Shown: positions 47,096-60,577 of the stretch, one piece after another
Layout: each line of letters starts with the position of its first letter
Numbering within the stretch: the stretch's first letter is position 1
From: Trileptium ribeirensis
Lineage: Eukaryota; Nematoda; Enoplea; Enoplida; Thoracostomopsidae
Direction of reading: 5' to 3'
Length of the DNA stretch: 64,000 nucleotides
Assembly: GCA_030248225.1 (NCBI GenBank)
Contig: JASANE010018377.1
Span: forward strand, 1-64,000
The notes under the pieces: model-generated
Databases searched by the model: none
Seen by the model: the letters and a program-made list of their open reading frames with translations, nothing else
Told to the model about the DNA's origin: nothing
Translations under genes and position numbers: made by a program

Positions 47096-47239
47096 AACAG
47101 TAATTTGGGAACTTGCTTTTTCTTTTTTTCTTTAAAAAACATGCATACAATGCGTATTGACATCGTTGACCTTCGAATTCGTTGGTGCCGAAAACTGGTG
47201 TGACGGGCGACTGAACTGTTGTATGCTAATTGTGCTGGG

Positions 47240-47895
47240 CTATAATATTTTTTGATCTACACATGACCAGTGGAAGCGAGTGATGTCAAGGTCGGTTTTC
47301 GGTATTGGCTGTGACTGCAGCTTTGAAGCAGTGACGGAATCACTCGAGTGCGCCATTGAACGCTGGATAGCATGCATTGTGCTTTTGCGATTGATGCTAA
47401 GTTGTTGCGAAAGGTAACTCCAAATCGAACTTTCGAATTGCGATTCACGATCGGAGATGATCAATGGAGGAATTCCAAAATGTCCTACCCATCCTTGCAG
47501 GAACGCGTTTGTTTCTGAAGCAGTCGTAATATCGGCCACCTGAATCGCTTCGGCTCGGTGAATCGAACGATAACGGAGACGATGTATCATGGCGGAAAAG
47601 GGCCTACGAAGTCGATGACACCAAAGCAAAGGCGTGACGCCTTGGGAACTGCTAGTTTTGTGTATCGTGGGATTTTTGACGTTTGACACAATTAGCACTG
47701 CTTGACTCATTCTGCTAGGCCACGCTTGATTGCCTGCCAGATAAATCGTTCAGTCATCACGCGTGGCGTGTTTATGTCACTGAGGTACGAAAACTGTGAA
47801 CTTCTTTGAACAATTGTGTACACATTGGCTTTGGTATAAAGGGACATAATTGTTCTCAGGAGGCGTAGCACAAAATTGTTGAATCGCCACCCCAA
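47240..47895 (-). pseudogene. pol: Ty3/Gypsy integrase catalytic-core fragment
   Basis: The minus-strand frame at 47240-47710 contains R-A-E-A-I-Q-V-A-D-I-T-T-A-S-E-T, then G-W-V-G-H-F-G-I-P-P-L-I-I-S-D-R and Q-F-E-S-S-I-W. This is the central D region of the DDE integrase core. The N-terminal part, with the first catalytic aspartate, is scrambled by frameshifts. A further frame at 47707-47895 lies where the zinc-binding end would be but is no longer recognisable. The gene is dead. Confidence 0.75.
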
Positions 47896-48455
47896 TATTT
47901 TGTAAAGAGGACGCGCTGTTTCAGAAAATAACTGGTCAAGTACAACGTTATTAGCTTGCTCTTTCCCTAAATCACGATCTAACTGTACCGTTATCGCCGC
48001 TGTTGTTCGTGGGTGAGAATCGGCAACAATGTGTTGTATTGACCGGCGATGTGTTTAATTCGACAATTGAATTATGCGATGTACGCCAGCTACCAACTTT
48101 GCTGCATAGTTATATTTTTTATGGTGAGAGCACGCACCAGCTGCTTATAATTAGTTTTTTGTAACGAAATTGACGAAGGGAAGCTATCAGAAATCAAAAA
48201 ATTACTAGTTTGTAATCGAATGCTGATTTACGCGGTTACGCATCGGTGAAATCGGAGACACATCTCAGCGGTTGTGCTCTACCACTTTTGAGTGAATTCA
48301 GGACGACCCTAATCACTTGTGCTGAATAGTCGGCCGTGATGTCCACCTTGACTTAACATTCCGAAAACATCAGTGTTACATTCTCTTTTGAAGCTACTTT
48401 CAAATCCTCAAACGCTTGTTTTGAAATTTCGTTCAAACGAGTAGCCGCGTTAGTA

Positions 48456-48960
48456 TTATTCTTTGTATTGCGAATCAGCGAGGTAAGTGAAGCCGACATA
48501 ACAGGAAAACATCAATCTTTTGTAAAATCTGACGGTGTCAAGAAATGGGTTGAATGCTTTCAACGTTGTTCTCAGCGAAAACAAATGGTCAGTATTTGAA
48601 ACCTTGTTCGCTGGCGGCTTGAGACTAGCTTTATATACGTTGACACCGAAATAGTTAACAGACACCTTCAAAAGTTCGCGCTTCGTAGGTTTTAGATGCA
48701 GGTTGAAACGTAGAAATATTTCTAATGCATTTTGCAAAAGACGAAAATGTTATTTCTCAGTTCTACTCACTGCAGTAACATCGTCGATGTAGGGTTTCAC
48801 GAACAGTAGATCCTGCAGCGCAATGTCCATCAAGCGTTGAAAAGTTCGTGATGCGCTTCGTAGTCCGAACAGCATTTGTCGAAAAATACCACATGGCATG
48901 TCAAATAATCGTGACTAAATTTAACGCTCATCACGACATTACAGCTATAAGCGCCAACCT
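48456..48960 (-). pseudogene. pol: Ty3/Gypsy reverse transcriptase fragment
   Basis: Between about 48900 and 48770, minus strand, the frame reads M-L-F-G-L-R-S-A-S-R-T-F-Q-R-L-M-D, then V-K-P-Y-I-D-D-V. This is the palm region with its Y-x-D-D catalytic motif. After a frameshift, 48456-48737 continues with L-H-L-K-P-T-K and V-N-Y-F-G-V-N-V, the thumb side. The RNase H region (about 47900-48450) is too decayed to read. Confidence 0.8.
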
Positions 48961-50189
48961 AACTTGTTGCCGTATTTGCTGTAATAGTGCAGGTTTCACA
49001 GAATAATGAGTGCAAAAAGTGGGCACTTTTGTGTCTAACAGCCTGCATAGTTTCCAATTAAACCAGCTTTACAATGGTGTTGTTTGATGTTGACGTTATG
49101 TGCTTGATGTCAATACAGCAGCTGCAACGTAATATTCACGAGTGCCGCACAAGACAGAGGTCAGCGATTCATAACTAATTCACTAATTTTAGCGGTCTTA
49201 TAAGTGCACAACATAATTACTTTCGTTATATGAGATCTAGATTGCGGCCATTTTACAACTACTAAATTCCTCTTTTGTGTGCACGAAATTTGCTTGTTTA
49301 CACATTACTTCATGGGTGGACAAAGTGCGTTGCCTGGCTGGGGGAAGTGGGTTGCAAATGGTTTATTCGGAAAAATGTAGCGGGAGGTACCTAAAATTTT
49401 GTGTATTTTCCCCAAATTTTTTCTCATTCGCCTCAATTTTTCCACTTAAATTTGTAATTTTTCTTATGATTTTCCGCACATCTTCTGCGCGGGCATGAAG
49501 GCGGAAGGATGTTGTCAGATTAAAATTGCCAGTCAGTGTATAGTCACATCGAATCCATATTATATTACAGAATTTTGTCCAAAGCGTTTTACATAATCAA
49601 AGTCCTCAAGTATCTAAAATTTATTTGGTTTTTCTGAAACCATAATAAATCTATTCACGTTCTTGTACATAAATTTAGATGTAACTTCAAAGCAGTACTA
49701 CGAATTTAGCTGAAGAGTTTCATATGTTTGCTCAAAACAGCTTCTAAGAATGTTTTTAATAAAATTCTGGTTATGCCAGTAATAATAGTGTTAAATTAAT
49801 GCCCATACCGAGAAAGGATATCGGTCATCTAGGGACTAGGGTAAAAATCGACGCTAATGGGTGAACCGATGTGTAATTAATTAACATTTGCAACATTAAC
49901 AAATACAATAACCCGTATACGGAAGCCGCAGAGTGTGGTTGTATACACTTGCCTCGGATGCAATGTGAACACAAATCGGGTTGGAAGTGCAACTCGACAT
50001 GATAAACTCTCCATGTGGATGCTCGTAAACTATATCTGTGAATTAACATTACCTGTGCTATTGGGTTTTAGGCGCATTAGCTATTGTCAGTCAACGGATG
50101 ATAGGATGGTACTTCAACAGTTAGTTGTAAATAACTGACAACCTAAACTAACACCAGTATGTGGCTACTACTACACGTTATTTATAGTC

Positions 50190-50584
50190 TGTTATGGATT
50201 TGCTTCTCCAGAACATTTTGGAGTTACATTCGATCTTGTTCTGGAAGCTCCTATGATGTACGAGCACATGCTCACACGTGGAGCGACGGCATCTCGATCC
50301 TTCTAGAATGTTCTACGGATTTCGAAGACTGATGTCATGATTATTCTACAAGATTCTTTGATTATATTTAAAAACGGTTGCTTACCACAACTTGAGTTAC
50401 TGTTTAGTTAAGCTGAAGTACTGTTTCATTACTTTTCAGTTTACTGTTTCTTATTGTCTCGATTCAACGGTACTTTTACTGTCTTGTTTACTACGTTTTG
50501 TTCACTTACTTCTGTTGGTTTTCAATAAACGTTTGTTTTCTGAAAACCAACACAACGTGGATCTACGCCACTGGGAATAGAACA
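50190..50584 (+). repeat. 5' LTR of a second Ty3/Gypsy-type element
   Basis: The segment begins TGTTATGG and ends ATAGAACA, has a TATATTTAAAA box near 50364 and an AATAAA at 50524, and is followed by a primer-binding site and a gag-like frame. It contains TTCTAGAATGTTC at 50301-50313, a perfect three-unit heat-shock element (TTC-nn-GAA-nn-TTC), and TTCTGGAAGCTCC at 50239-50251, which differs at one position. No matching 3' LTR was seen in the window. Exact ends are inferred from the TG..CA rule and the gag context. Confidence 0.65.
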
Positions 50585-50593
50585 GAAGCTTTC

Positions 50594-50611
50594 TGGCGCA
50601 CTGAGTAGGAT
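50594..50611 (+). other. Primer-binding site of the second Gypsy-type element
   Basis: TGGCGCACTGAGTAGGAT lies 9 bases after the LTR end. It starts with TGG, as required to pair with a tRNA 3' CCA end, and resembles the TGGCGC-type primer sites of Gypsy elements. Confidence 0.6.
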
Positions 50612-50677
50612 CTTGTTCAACACTACGATCGACTGCCACATAGTCAACGGATTGATCAAGATCGAAGTCATCGCATC

Positions 50678-51373
50678 ATGGCCGAATTCAAGGACCTGAT
50701 GGTACTGATGCAGCAACAACTTCAGCAACAACAAGAAATGATGCTGAAGATGGACATACAACAGACTGGTGCAGTGAGTAGGATGGAACAAGAAGGGAGC
50801 AACAACGGAAGGACGATCAGACAAGATTCGAAAGTATACTTGGAAATATCACGTCAGGTACGACTTTAACTTCTACTTCAACGGTCACCTCGGCAACTCC
50901 GAACTTCCCTCCTTTTGATTCAACGTCTGAACTTTGGACCAATTATTACGCTATGTTCCTGCCTGGGCGCTCATTCTGTTGCGGACAATAAGAAAGCCCA
51001 AGTATTTCTTACGAACCAATCTGTCACTACGTACAAGCTATTTGTTAATCTTGCGGCTCAAAAGACCCCTCCTACTGATATCAACGAACTGACTTTTAAC
51101 GAAATAGTCGCCTTCATGAAAGATCAGTTCGATCCAAAACGTTTCATCGTCCGGGAACGATTCAAGTTCTGGAGCGATATGCAGCGCAAACCCGGCGAAA
51201 CAATTCAGGAACTGGCGGCGCGCATTCGCCAAGACGCTGCAACGTGCAACTTTGCTTCTATTAATGCATCATTCACAGAGAAGTGCGTGCACGAACTGCA
51301 CACCGTAAGCTATTGTAGCGACCATGTTGTAAGAAAACAATATTGTCGTGGCATTATGTTGTTGCAAACATAG
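50678..51373 (+). pseudogene. gag: Gypsy-type Gag, broken by frameshifts
   Basis: The first frame starts at ATG 50678 (M-A-E-F-K-D-L-M-V-L-M, then a Gln-rich coiled segment) and stops at 50866. From about 50900 another frame reads N-F-P-P-F-D-S, E-L-W-T-N-Y-Y-A-M-F, a typical capsid start. A further shift leads into 50915-51373, with K-K-A-Q-V-F-L, T-Y-K-L-F-V-N-L, I-V-A-F-M-K-D-Q-F-D-P and R-E-R-F-K-F. This is the standard Gypsy capsid order. No zinc knuckle follows; instead the sequence runs into repeats, so the element is truncated here. Confidence 0.8.
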
Positions 51374-51379
51374 CGCAAT

Positions 51380-51545
51380 CAATAGCACAAGCTAAAATAT
51401 TGCTGCTATAATAGCATTGGCTTTTATTGAACCGCCAATAGAAGAATCAAAAATATTGCAGCTACAATAACATTGGGTTGTGTTGAACAATCGCAAAGCG
51501 GTCGAGCTATTGCTGCATCAAAAGCAGCTAGTTGGTATTGTAGCA
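51380..51545 (+). repeat. Short diverged tandem repeats after gag
   Basis: Words such as AAAATATTGC.GCTA.AATA.CATTGG recur two to three times at spacings of roughly 50-70 bases. They may have grown from the truncated element. Confidence 0.45.
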
Positions 51546-51574
51546 ACAATATAATCCTCGCTGAGTTTGATTCT

Positions 51575-52005
51575 AGTGCCCCCTCCAGTTTGGTATTGGT
51601 GCCCCTTCAGTTTGATAGTGGTGCCCCTTCAGTTTAGCAGCGGTATCTCCCTCCAGTGTGACATTGGTGCCCTCCTCCAGATTGATATTGGTGTTCCCTC
51701 CTGATTGATATTGGTGCCCCTCCAGTTTGATATTAGTGCCCTTTCCAGTTCACTCCAGTCTGATATTGGTGCCCCTCCAGTTTGATATTGGTGCTCCCTC
51801 CAGTTTGATAGTAGTGCCCCTTCAGTTTAGCAGCGGTATCTCCCTCCAGTGTGACATTGGTGCCCTCCTCCAGATTGATATTGGTGTTCCCTCCTGATTG
51901 ATATTGGTGCCCCTCCAGTTTGATATTAGTGCCCTTTCCAGTTCACTCCAGTCTGATATTGGTGCCCCTCCAGATTGATATTGGTGTCCATTCCAGTATT
52001 GTATT
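51575..52005 (+). repeat. Minisatellite of 20-25-bp units with a 193-bp higher-order repeat
   Basis: Units of the form TGATATTGGTGCCCCTCCAGTT repeat throughout, in AT-poor contrast to the flanks. A longer block repeats with a 193-base shift (AGTTTAGCAGCGGTATCTCC at 51631 and 51824). Stops occur in the frames, so it is not read as protein. Confidence 0.85.
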
Positions 52006-52009
52006 ACGT

Positions 52010-55000
52010 GTATTACATTAGGAAACTGTTACGGTGGTGATTTCGTCTTGGTTGCAATCATAATAACTTTACATTGTTGTCATACATAGCTTTAGTCAGA
52101 GTTTGATCGATATCGACAAATTTTAGTACAACAAAAATTAGTTAAAAAGATTTGGCATGAGTTTGCGCCAAAAATCTTGATCAAACATTGGTAGCAATAC
52201 GGTTCAAACCAAGCGAAGACACCATGCAACGATTGACGCACGTAATAATATTGATGATGTTTTGACTGGGAATATCCACCTTTAACTAAAATATAAAATA
52301 TCGGTGTGTGTTGTACAATGCATCTGGATATGCGCTATCTGTGTGTCTATCCTGTTGTGCATTGAATAATTTCTTAAATCAATATAATTGCAATAAAATT
52401 AATGAGGCAACCTAGTTCAAGTTTTCAACATTGTACATGTAGGACAGAATTTTGTTTGAAATAGATCGAGTTGAATATATAAGTTAGTGCACATATAAAT
52501 GTGTTCATATTTTATTGATATATTAAATACAAAATGTGAGCACTGTAAAATATTTTTACAGCAAACCGGCAGGACACACAGCCCGTATCGATATTAAATG
52601 TATCAAGAAATTTTACACTGTATGAATGTGACTGCTTATGCAGGGCCGTTGGATGACTACAGCATTTATGCAGATTTATGTATTTATCTAGAATTTAGCG
52701 CAGTAAAAGCACAACGGTAGTTGGGAATAATGGTCTGATAAAGACAGCAATGTTGAACGTTACTTACTCGCATATTTTCAATGTACATTCCACATTTGGT
52801 TATATATGAACCTTTTGAAATTTAACACCGTCTTTCTCAAGACACTGAATGCTGACTTTAAATCAAAAGATGTAGCATTCGAATCGGTTAGGAAACATAG
52901 CCTTCGTCCACAATTTATTGCTTACACGTTTTCTTCGTTGAGTTTATATGTATCTCAGGGCAAAACACTGCAACATAGTTTACGACGTCACTTAATCTCC
53001 CAGACACATTATTCAAAAGCAGATATTCTGTCACTTTTAATCTTAATCACAAATATATAATTTACATGTTATTGTACATCTGTTGTTTTCGATTAAGAAA
53101 ATTAGTATATTGTTATTGTCACGAAGAAAGTAAGTAAATATAACCCGCAATGTTATTTTTCATAATCATTTTCACGAACGACTAAAACTCCTGGAGTTTA
53201 TAACATATCGGGTATATAAATGTATAAAAATTTAGAATATCATTTAGATTTGTGATTTGCAAAATGTGACGCTTTTAATGTCACTTCACTACGCATTTAT
53301 CTTAATAAAGTTATAGATTAATGTGGTCATGATATTCATGTTGGTAACTGCATTTATTACGAATCAATACCAGTAAACACGTGAAACAAACAGATATTTA
53401 ATGAACAAGACATAATATAAGAGAAACTATGATACGCATACATTTCATAGATTTTTTATTAATTTTGGCGAGACTGGGCGACTGTACTAGTTTGTTCGAG
53501 ACTAGCTAAACTCCTTGTTTGTCACGCTGAGTCTAGCTAAGATATAAAAATGTACCATAGTAGTCTAGCTAAGTCATTTTGGCCCCAGCGCACACATTTT
53601 ATCGCAAATGATGCTTAATACATAGATACATTATGTCAAACAATGTTCCAAAGCGGCGTCCTACCAATCCAGAGTGTGTATTTATTATGTATTACTTTAT
53701 TATCATTATGTGTTTACTCCCGTCGGCGACTTTTTTCACTTTCAGTAATTTTGTTATGGGCGTTTGACATATAGGTACATAATATGATTAACACAGCCCT
53801 AACGAGAAGATAAATCAAAAAAGTTCTTCCTACCGCATTTGTTCCAATTAATACTAAATAAATGGCGAATTTTAACCTCAAGTGAAATGCAGGTTGATCA
53901 CTATCAGCGGGCAGGACTGTAAGAGCTTAGATGATTACATAACGGGATGCAGATTGATAATTTGACTCTAAATTGATATGCCTAAAAATCGTTATTCCAT
54001 CACTGGTAAACTTCACTGCAAAACCTGATATTACAAGTTCCTTCGTATTGGTATGCCGGTTCGGTAAAATTATATTCCTGAAATCATAAACAATCGGTGA
54101 CGAATTTTACCATTTAGGTGAACCGCATCGATACCTAATCGGGTGGATTATAAGATTTGTCAAAGCTCAATTTTTAATAGAAAGCGCTAATATACGCTAA
54201 TATAGTAAATGACTTCAGAAGTACCGCTAGTACGCATTTTATTATCATTTTAATTCGATTATAGTTAATTTTCCCCATGATTTTCAAATATTCAGCTTCG
54301 GAACAGTATTTTAACAAGCTGTCAATCTTTGCATTGATGGGTTAGCGATGGGAATAAAAAATTTTATAACGTGTAGCTGGGTGAGACCTACTTTAAAGCC
54401 TACCCTTCGTACAGTCAGTCAGCAGTCGATTAACGTTTAAGCCTGGATTCCTGATCACAAGCGTTCTCCCAACTATTTATTTAGTTTATAAAGCCACCGT
54501 ACATAGATATAAGAAATAACACTCAATATATACAAGTCACATAAAAGCTACAATACTTACACTAAGCGGGTAAGCACTTCCATGGAGAATAACGAAAACC
54601 ATATGAAGTTCTTGGTTGAAATTAAGCCCTGAACTCACGGTGCCTTTAAATAAATTTTTGAAACCTAATTCTAGGAACATAACTAAGCCGGGATCTCAAA
54701 TTTTCTTAACCTGTTAAATTTTAATGCAATTGCTGCCAAGGTATTTATGGATTCTTGGAATAGTGAAATTGGCTCTCTAACATAATTTATGAAATCCCTA
54801 ACTAATAACGTCTTTTTATGAAATTTCTAACTTATTACAAAAGTTTAAGGTTTTCAAGAAAAATTTAACAGAAATGCAGTTACATATCCGCTAATATAAA
54901 TGTGATAGTTAAGGCTCCCATCAGCTACGCTCAAATGTGATATATTTACACACTATAATTTCTTTTAAACTCCCCGTAAGCTAAAGCTTTTAAGTAAAGC

Positions 55001-58000
55001 CATAAATTTTATTATTTCAAAATGATTCCAAATCCTGTCGATGAATGTCCACAGTAACTCTATAGCGTGTGGACCAAAATCTATCAAACTTATTATGATT
55101 GTTCTTTACTGTGACCTATGAAATTCAGCACAAAATTTCAATGAAAGCCAGATCATCCCCCACCTCAGTCTACTTGGGGTACGATTTTTTTAGGCTAGTA
55201 TTCTAAGAATTATTACTTTGTAACACTAACTTTCTAAGTTTCTTCTACACGTAATTAAAATGTACCGTAAAACACTTAGTACAACATTCGTGACATCAAA
55301 AAACTCATATGTTACTTAGACAACATATACACAATTACATAATGTTAAACCAACAGTTATTTGGGGAATTTTTTGGCTACCTCCTGGCTTACCCCGTTCT
55401 TGCACCCCATTCCTAACATGCCTCCTTAATCCGACGGAACTTGGACATTATATTATTATATATGACAATGTTTTAGTACATCGTAAAACAATCTGGGATT
55501 TGCATATAATTCTTCATTCCTTTCTAATGTCACAGGAACTTTGAAAAATACATTTTGCGTTATATAACACCAGTAAATTAGTATAAAACATGTATACGTC
55601 ATGATACGATTGATAAAACTGTTTTAAGCATAATTGGTAAAGGCTTGAATGGGCTCACAGTAGTAAAAAATCAATGTGAAGTCATGCAGGAAAATATATA
55701 AAATAGACTTTCCTTATCTGTTTGTCTAAACTCGGTATTCGTTCAGTAAAACTTTTTGAGTGACAAGGTGTCAAAGTAATTATTTTATGGTTCAATAATC
55801 TGTAATTTTTAGGTGACAATATCTGCGGGTTTAGAAATTTAATCTCCATCTGCACTGTCCGGTGGCCCAGCTTGGTTTTATTGTCTCGTGCATGTTTCAA
55901 GCTACAAATCTTCGAGTTTGCTTTATAATAAATATATTTTACCATTGGGAATTAATGTAATGGACTTGCTTTAGTATTTTATATTGCATTTGTTCCAGCA
56001 ATTATTACTGTTTAGCCATAACAGTGGCCACGTGTGATTGAGGTAACAATATTATTAGCTTTTATTTAGACGTTGCACCTACAATGGTAATACCTTATTT
56101 AAAATATAACCTACTGCACAAAAATTAACTTTTGCAGGCCGATATAAGATCGATCAGAATACCGTTGGCAATAGGTCTGGTTTGAATATTCGGACTATTC
56201 AATTTGCAACGAAGAAAGCAATCGGATGTTTGATTTTATAGGGAATTCAATACTCTGGACTTTTGGGGATGTCCGACTGTTGTTACGAATAGCGTTGAAC
56301 TCTGACGCTTAATTCAACGTGCCGCTTAATTGAAATAACTGCTTCAAATCACTCGAATATTTCTCTCAGATGACCTCTATGTTCTAATAATATCAATATA
56401 TATACCGCTATACACAAATAATTCCCGTCTACTTATTTTCAGCAATAAAAATATGTGCGGGACTTAATACAATAATCAACGTTTAAGGATATGCTCTGGT
56501 GTTCAACAAAACACCATAAATAAAATTGACAAGCAAGATACGTACGTACAAAATCCACAACACAATATCTTCCGAACTATCAGACAGATGAGCGAAATAT
56601 ATACTCCGAAGTATCAGAAGATAGTAATTAACGAAAGTGATCACCAAATCAATGATACAAATAATGTTCTTTTAAAATATCGCAAAGAAATTTTAGAATC
56701 ATCATCATGCCGCAGTATCTGTACATTTGCTTCTTTCACACAAAGTCTTTATAACGCCTTAATTTTTACAAGCCGCGTTACTTTCCTCAATAATCGCCAA
56801 CAATAGGATGCTGAGATGCTGCTATGGGAGTAATCATAAACAGAGATGCCTCTATGCCGTAATACAAATGAGCTAAAGTCCAAACTCTTTAACCCGCTAG
56901 GGAGCAAAAGTAACCTGTTTATACCACCACAAATTCGAAATCGCAATACAAGACTGACTTACAATAACCGCAGAACAAAGCATCAACGAAAAAACTAACT
57001 ATCGCGCAACAATTCACGATTAACTGGAGCATACAGATAATCGCCGAACTATGGGACTCACCAACTGACTACCGAACTCTATGATGGTAGAACTAAAATG
57101 AGGGCTCGAAGAGAACGCGCGCTGACTTAAATACCTAAGCTTCAACTAACTTAAATGCTATCTCTAAGTTATTTCGAAATTCAGGCTACATTTTGAGTCT
57201 GAGAAACACTAGCCTAATAGAAAAATGTTTTGACTTATCTAGCCCTAATGGTAATGAAAGCAATACCAGTACGACATAAACTCGATGTCATAATACTTAA
57301 TAATCGATCCAAACACAATATATGAATTATCCCAATTTCTAGTAATAACAACTTATTTATAGCAACAACTTTAAAAATGCCAGTCAAAATCGATTTTCGA
57401 CTAACGACCCATAAAGTTTTCTATTGAATTTGTTTAATAAAATTTCGAATAAAGATATATAGAACTTCATCGATATAACATTCTTCATTCATATAAATCA
57501 ATACATGTGTGTGTTTTTCTGGTAAATCCTGATAAACACATACATGCATCAATAAACAATATACTCTGATAAAACATCACAAAAGTGCTCATGCGAGCAA
57601 AAGAAAATTCTAAGAAGATACATATATACAGGTCTATATTTTAGATATATGTCATGTCGTATATGTTAAGAAAACGACGAGTTTATATATACATATATAA
57701 AAATTACCACTGAATATTAATCGATTAGAGACCAACCGGGCTTATATAACCGCAGCCTAATTACAGGTGTGAAAAACATGTTGAAAAATATTTAATTATA
57801 TATAAACTGATAAAGTCGACATGAGGTACCTGTGGTACTGTAGTTCAAAAGAATAATGCTAAGTTACGAATTTAAATTTAAACAACATTTGCAGCACAGT
57901 ATGTGACGTAAAATTTTAAAAAGGCGTCTGATGAAATAATCTTATTAAGCGGGAATATATACATACGTTAATTATGTACAATAATTTAGCGTAGCGGTTG

Positions 58001-60490
58001 GAATTTACTAACTTCGCTTTTGAACACCATATCGAAGCATATACACAAATATGCCAGCAAATTATAGTATCATGTGTGCTTTAGGATTGCGCTGAAAAAC
58101 GTTAATTTTAGAAAAATAGATTTAGAAAAACACGCCATAACCCTTCGACAATATAAAAACTTCAATTTACACGTAGAAGCGAAGCACATATAGAGTCTAT
58201 ATAAAAACATAATTGCTCTTGCAATTATTCTACCTTCTCCAAACTCAAATAATAACCGCTTGAGTGAAGATGGTATGGTGTTGCCTCTATACATATGTAT
58301 TTGCGAGCATAGAATTCTTTAAATTTTGTTTAGATAAGTTCTTGGTATGTATCACATCGTGAGATAAATGCTACATGCAGCATTCTAAGGAAAATGCCAA
58401 AATAATCATGCTGTAAACAATTTAAAATTTCTGGTTTTATTTTCAAAAACCATACAAAATCATGTGATTCAAAACTAATTTATGGACAAAGCCTACTAGA
58501 TAGCAGTTTTACTATTTAAGTGTTATATTATGACAACGCTGTCAACATTTTATTAATTGTCTCAGTCTTTGGATAACCATAAAAATAGACTCAAATTATA
58601 TAAACTAATTGTAAAACTAGACTTATTCATAAATATAACGAATTATTATGTCCCCAAAAACTACGATATTGTGGTTGGAAAATTTTCTTGGTTTCAAAGA
58701 ATCGAAGATACTAAAAAATTTTTTTCGAATATGTGCGAGTTACTTGCACTACGCTTGCCTTCCTTTACTTTGACTCAACTCTGTTTGTCATGCCTCATTT
58801 AACACGTATCTGTAGCTATACCATCCGGAGAACACCTGCATCAAAGCGAACTTGCGGTCGTACAATCCCCAGTGTCAGGCAATCATTGTTTCACACCCGA
58901 CAGTTTGCTCGCCACTTTCCCCGTCGTCGTCCGTTTATCAGCCACGAAGGAATGTAGGCTCCGCCCATGCAACTCACCTATGTCGAGCTGATTTCGGACA
59001 GTTAACAAACCGGGTCTGTTGCCAGACCTAAGGCACCCTTACTAGGAGCAGCAAACGAACACCCTAGTGGTTCCAGCGACCCGACACTAAAGAGACATTA
59101 GATAAGTCCTCAATGACTCAGATATTGCGGGGCCGCATGCTATACGCGAAAAATAAAGCGTTGAACTCGAACCAAAATTGATTTTCAGAAAACGGCAAGG
59201 TAATGAAAGGTCTTTATGTCGTTTTTACTGGAAATATGACGAACTATAAAACATTCGAAACGCAGTTACAGATTTTTAGAGCGGAAAATAGAAAATTTAG
59301 AATTTCTAATTTTTTGAGATAGTAAGTAATGAAACTGAAAAAATGTTTTAAAACGTTTGTTCAACTATTTAGATACTTTGAACTCAGTGGAACGTACCTC
59401 TATTGCTAAATTTTATATATTAATGTATGAAGTAAAGTGAACTCTGCCGTAAAAGTATGATTTGCAACTCAGAAAATATTCTAGCTATTAAAAATTGACA
59501 AAATTGAAAAATATGGCAATTTACGCATGCGTTATGTATTACGTATGAATATCGTTACAATATTACCAGTAGTTTTCTTACAAAAAGGGAGAAAAAGAAC
59601 AGCTATCAAGGCGTATTAATGCGCCCAATAGTTTTAATCTTTTCGTAAAGACGCTGCATTCTCAGCACTAAGATGCGGTCTATAGAACAATTTACTGAAA
59701 ACTAGTTTTACTAAAACCTCTTAAGCATTTTTCATGGACTAACTACTAGTATCACACCGTTATCAGGACAATATGTGTATACTTGTAGAAGGCTTTGATC
59801 TGTATGAGTATCTCCAGCAAAGAGTGTTAGATATGTTACAAAACGGACATGTCTATAGTTGTCTATTTTATTAGTATATCCAAATAAAGAAAATTTTTAG
59901 CTCAGTTCCTTCTAACAACTGATACTAGTAAATCATATTATAATTAATGTTCACAAGGTCTAATTACTTAAATTAAACTATAACTACTGAGAGTGAACAA
60001 GATTGCGTACCTCCTCTAAACTCACCCGCTAGCAGCTACGGTGCATACACATCTAGTAGATAAAGCGATGCACTGGCATTTGATTCAACAGGTTGCAGCA
60101 CCAGCCATCAGAGAATATTGTACCATCTATAACTTTACAGATAAAGTGGCGCAGCTTTCTAGAAGACGATAGAATATCTAAAATTTGATGCCTAATGAAA
60201 TACTAATAATAAGTACTTCAGTGTAATGCTAGGAACACAACAGCTGATATATGTGACAAATCCAACATCCTCGCAAAGTAAAGTTGCACAAAACACAGTA
60301 AAACAAAGCACATGAACAAAGAAACCACCCGGAATGTAATTCGCCGAAGTCCAAAATATCATTGTCCGCTTAATGCTACTATACTCTCTAGTCGCTAAGT
60401 GTGCTGGTTTAAAATAGAACATTGACACACAAACAATAGCTAGTGGAAACAATAATTCTATCGCTCTCTTGAGCAGCTTTGCGATTTTCT
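52010..60490. other. Long AT-rich stretch without a supported gene
   Basis: About 8.5 kb with only short frames; none shows a recognisable domain. A GC-richer island at 58800-59110 contains an imperfect hairpin (GTCCGTTTATCAGC near 58930 with GCTGATTTCGGAC near 58988). GTCTAGCTAAG words recur at 53550-53570. I see no exon pairs with convincing splice sites. Confidence 0.45.
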
Positions 60491-60491
60491 T

Positions 60492-60502
60492 CTATATATA
60501 TA

Positions 60503-60574
<72 letters not shown>
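60492..60574. repeat. (TA)n microsatellite
   Basis: About 80 bases of nearly pure TA, interrupted by one GAA near 60503. Confidence 0.95.

Positions 60575-60577
<3 letters not shown>

Noticed and set aside
58929..59010. tRNA or SINE head
   Set aside because: A hairpin is visible but there is no cloverleaf, and no A and B boxes that I could place.
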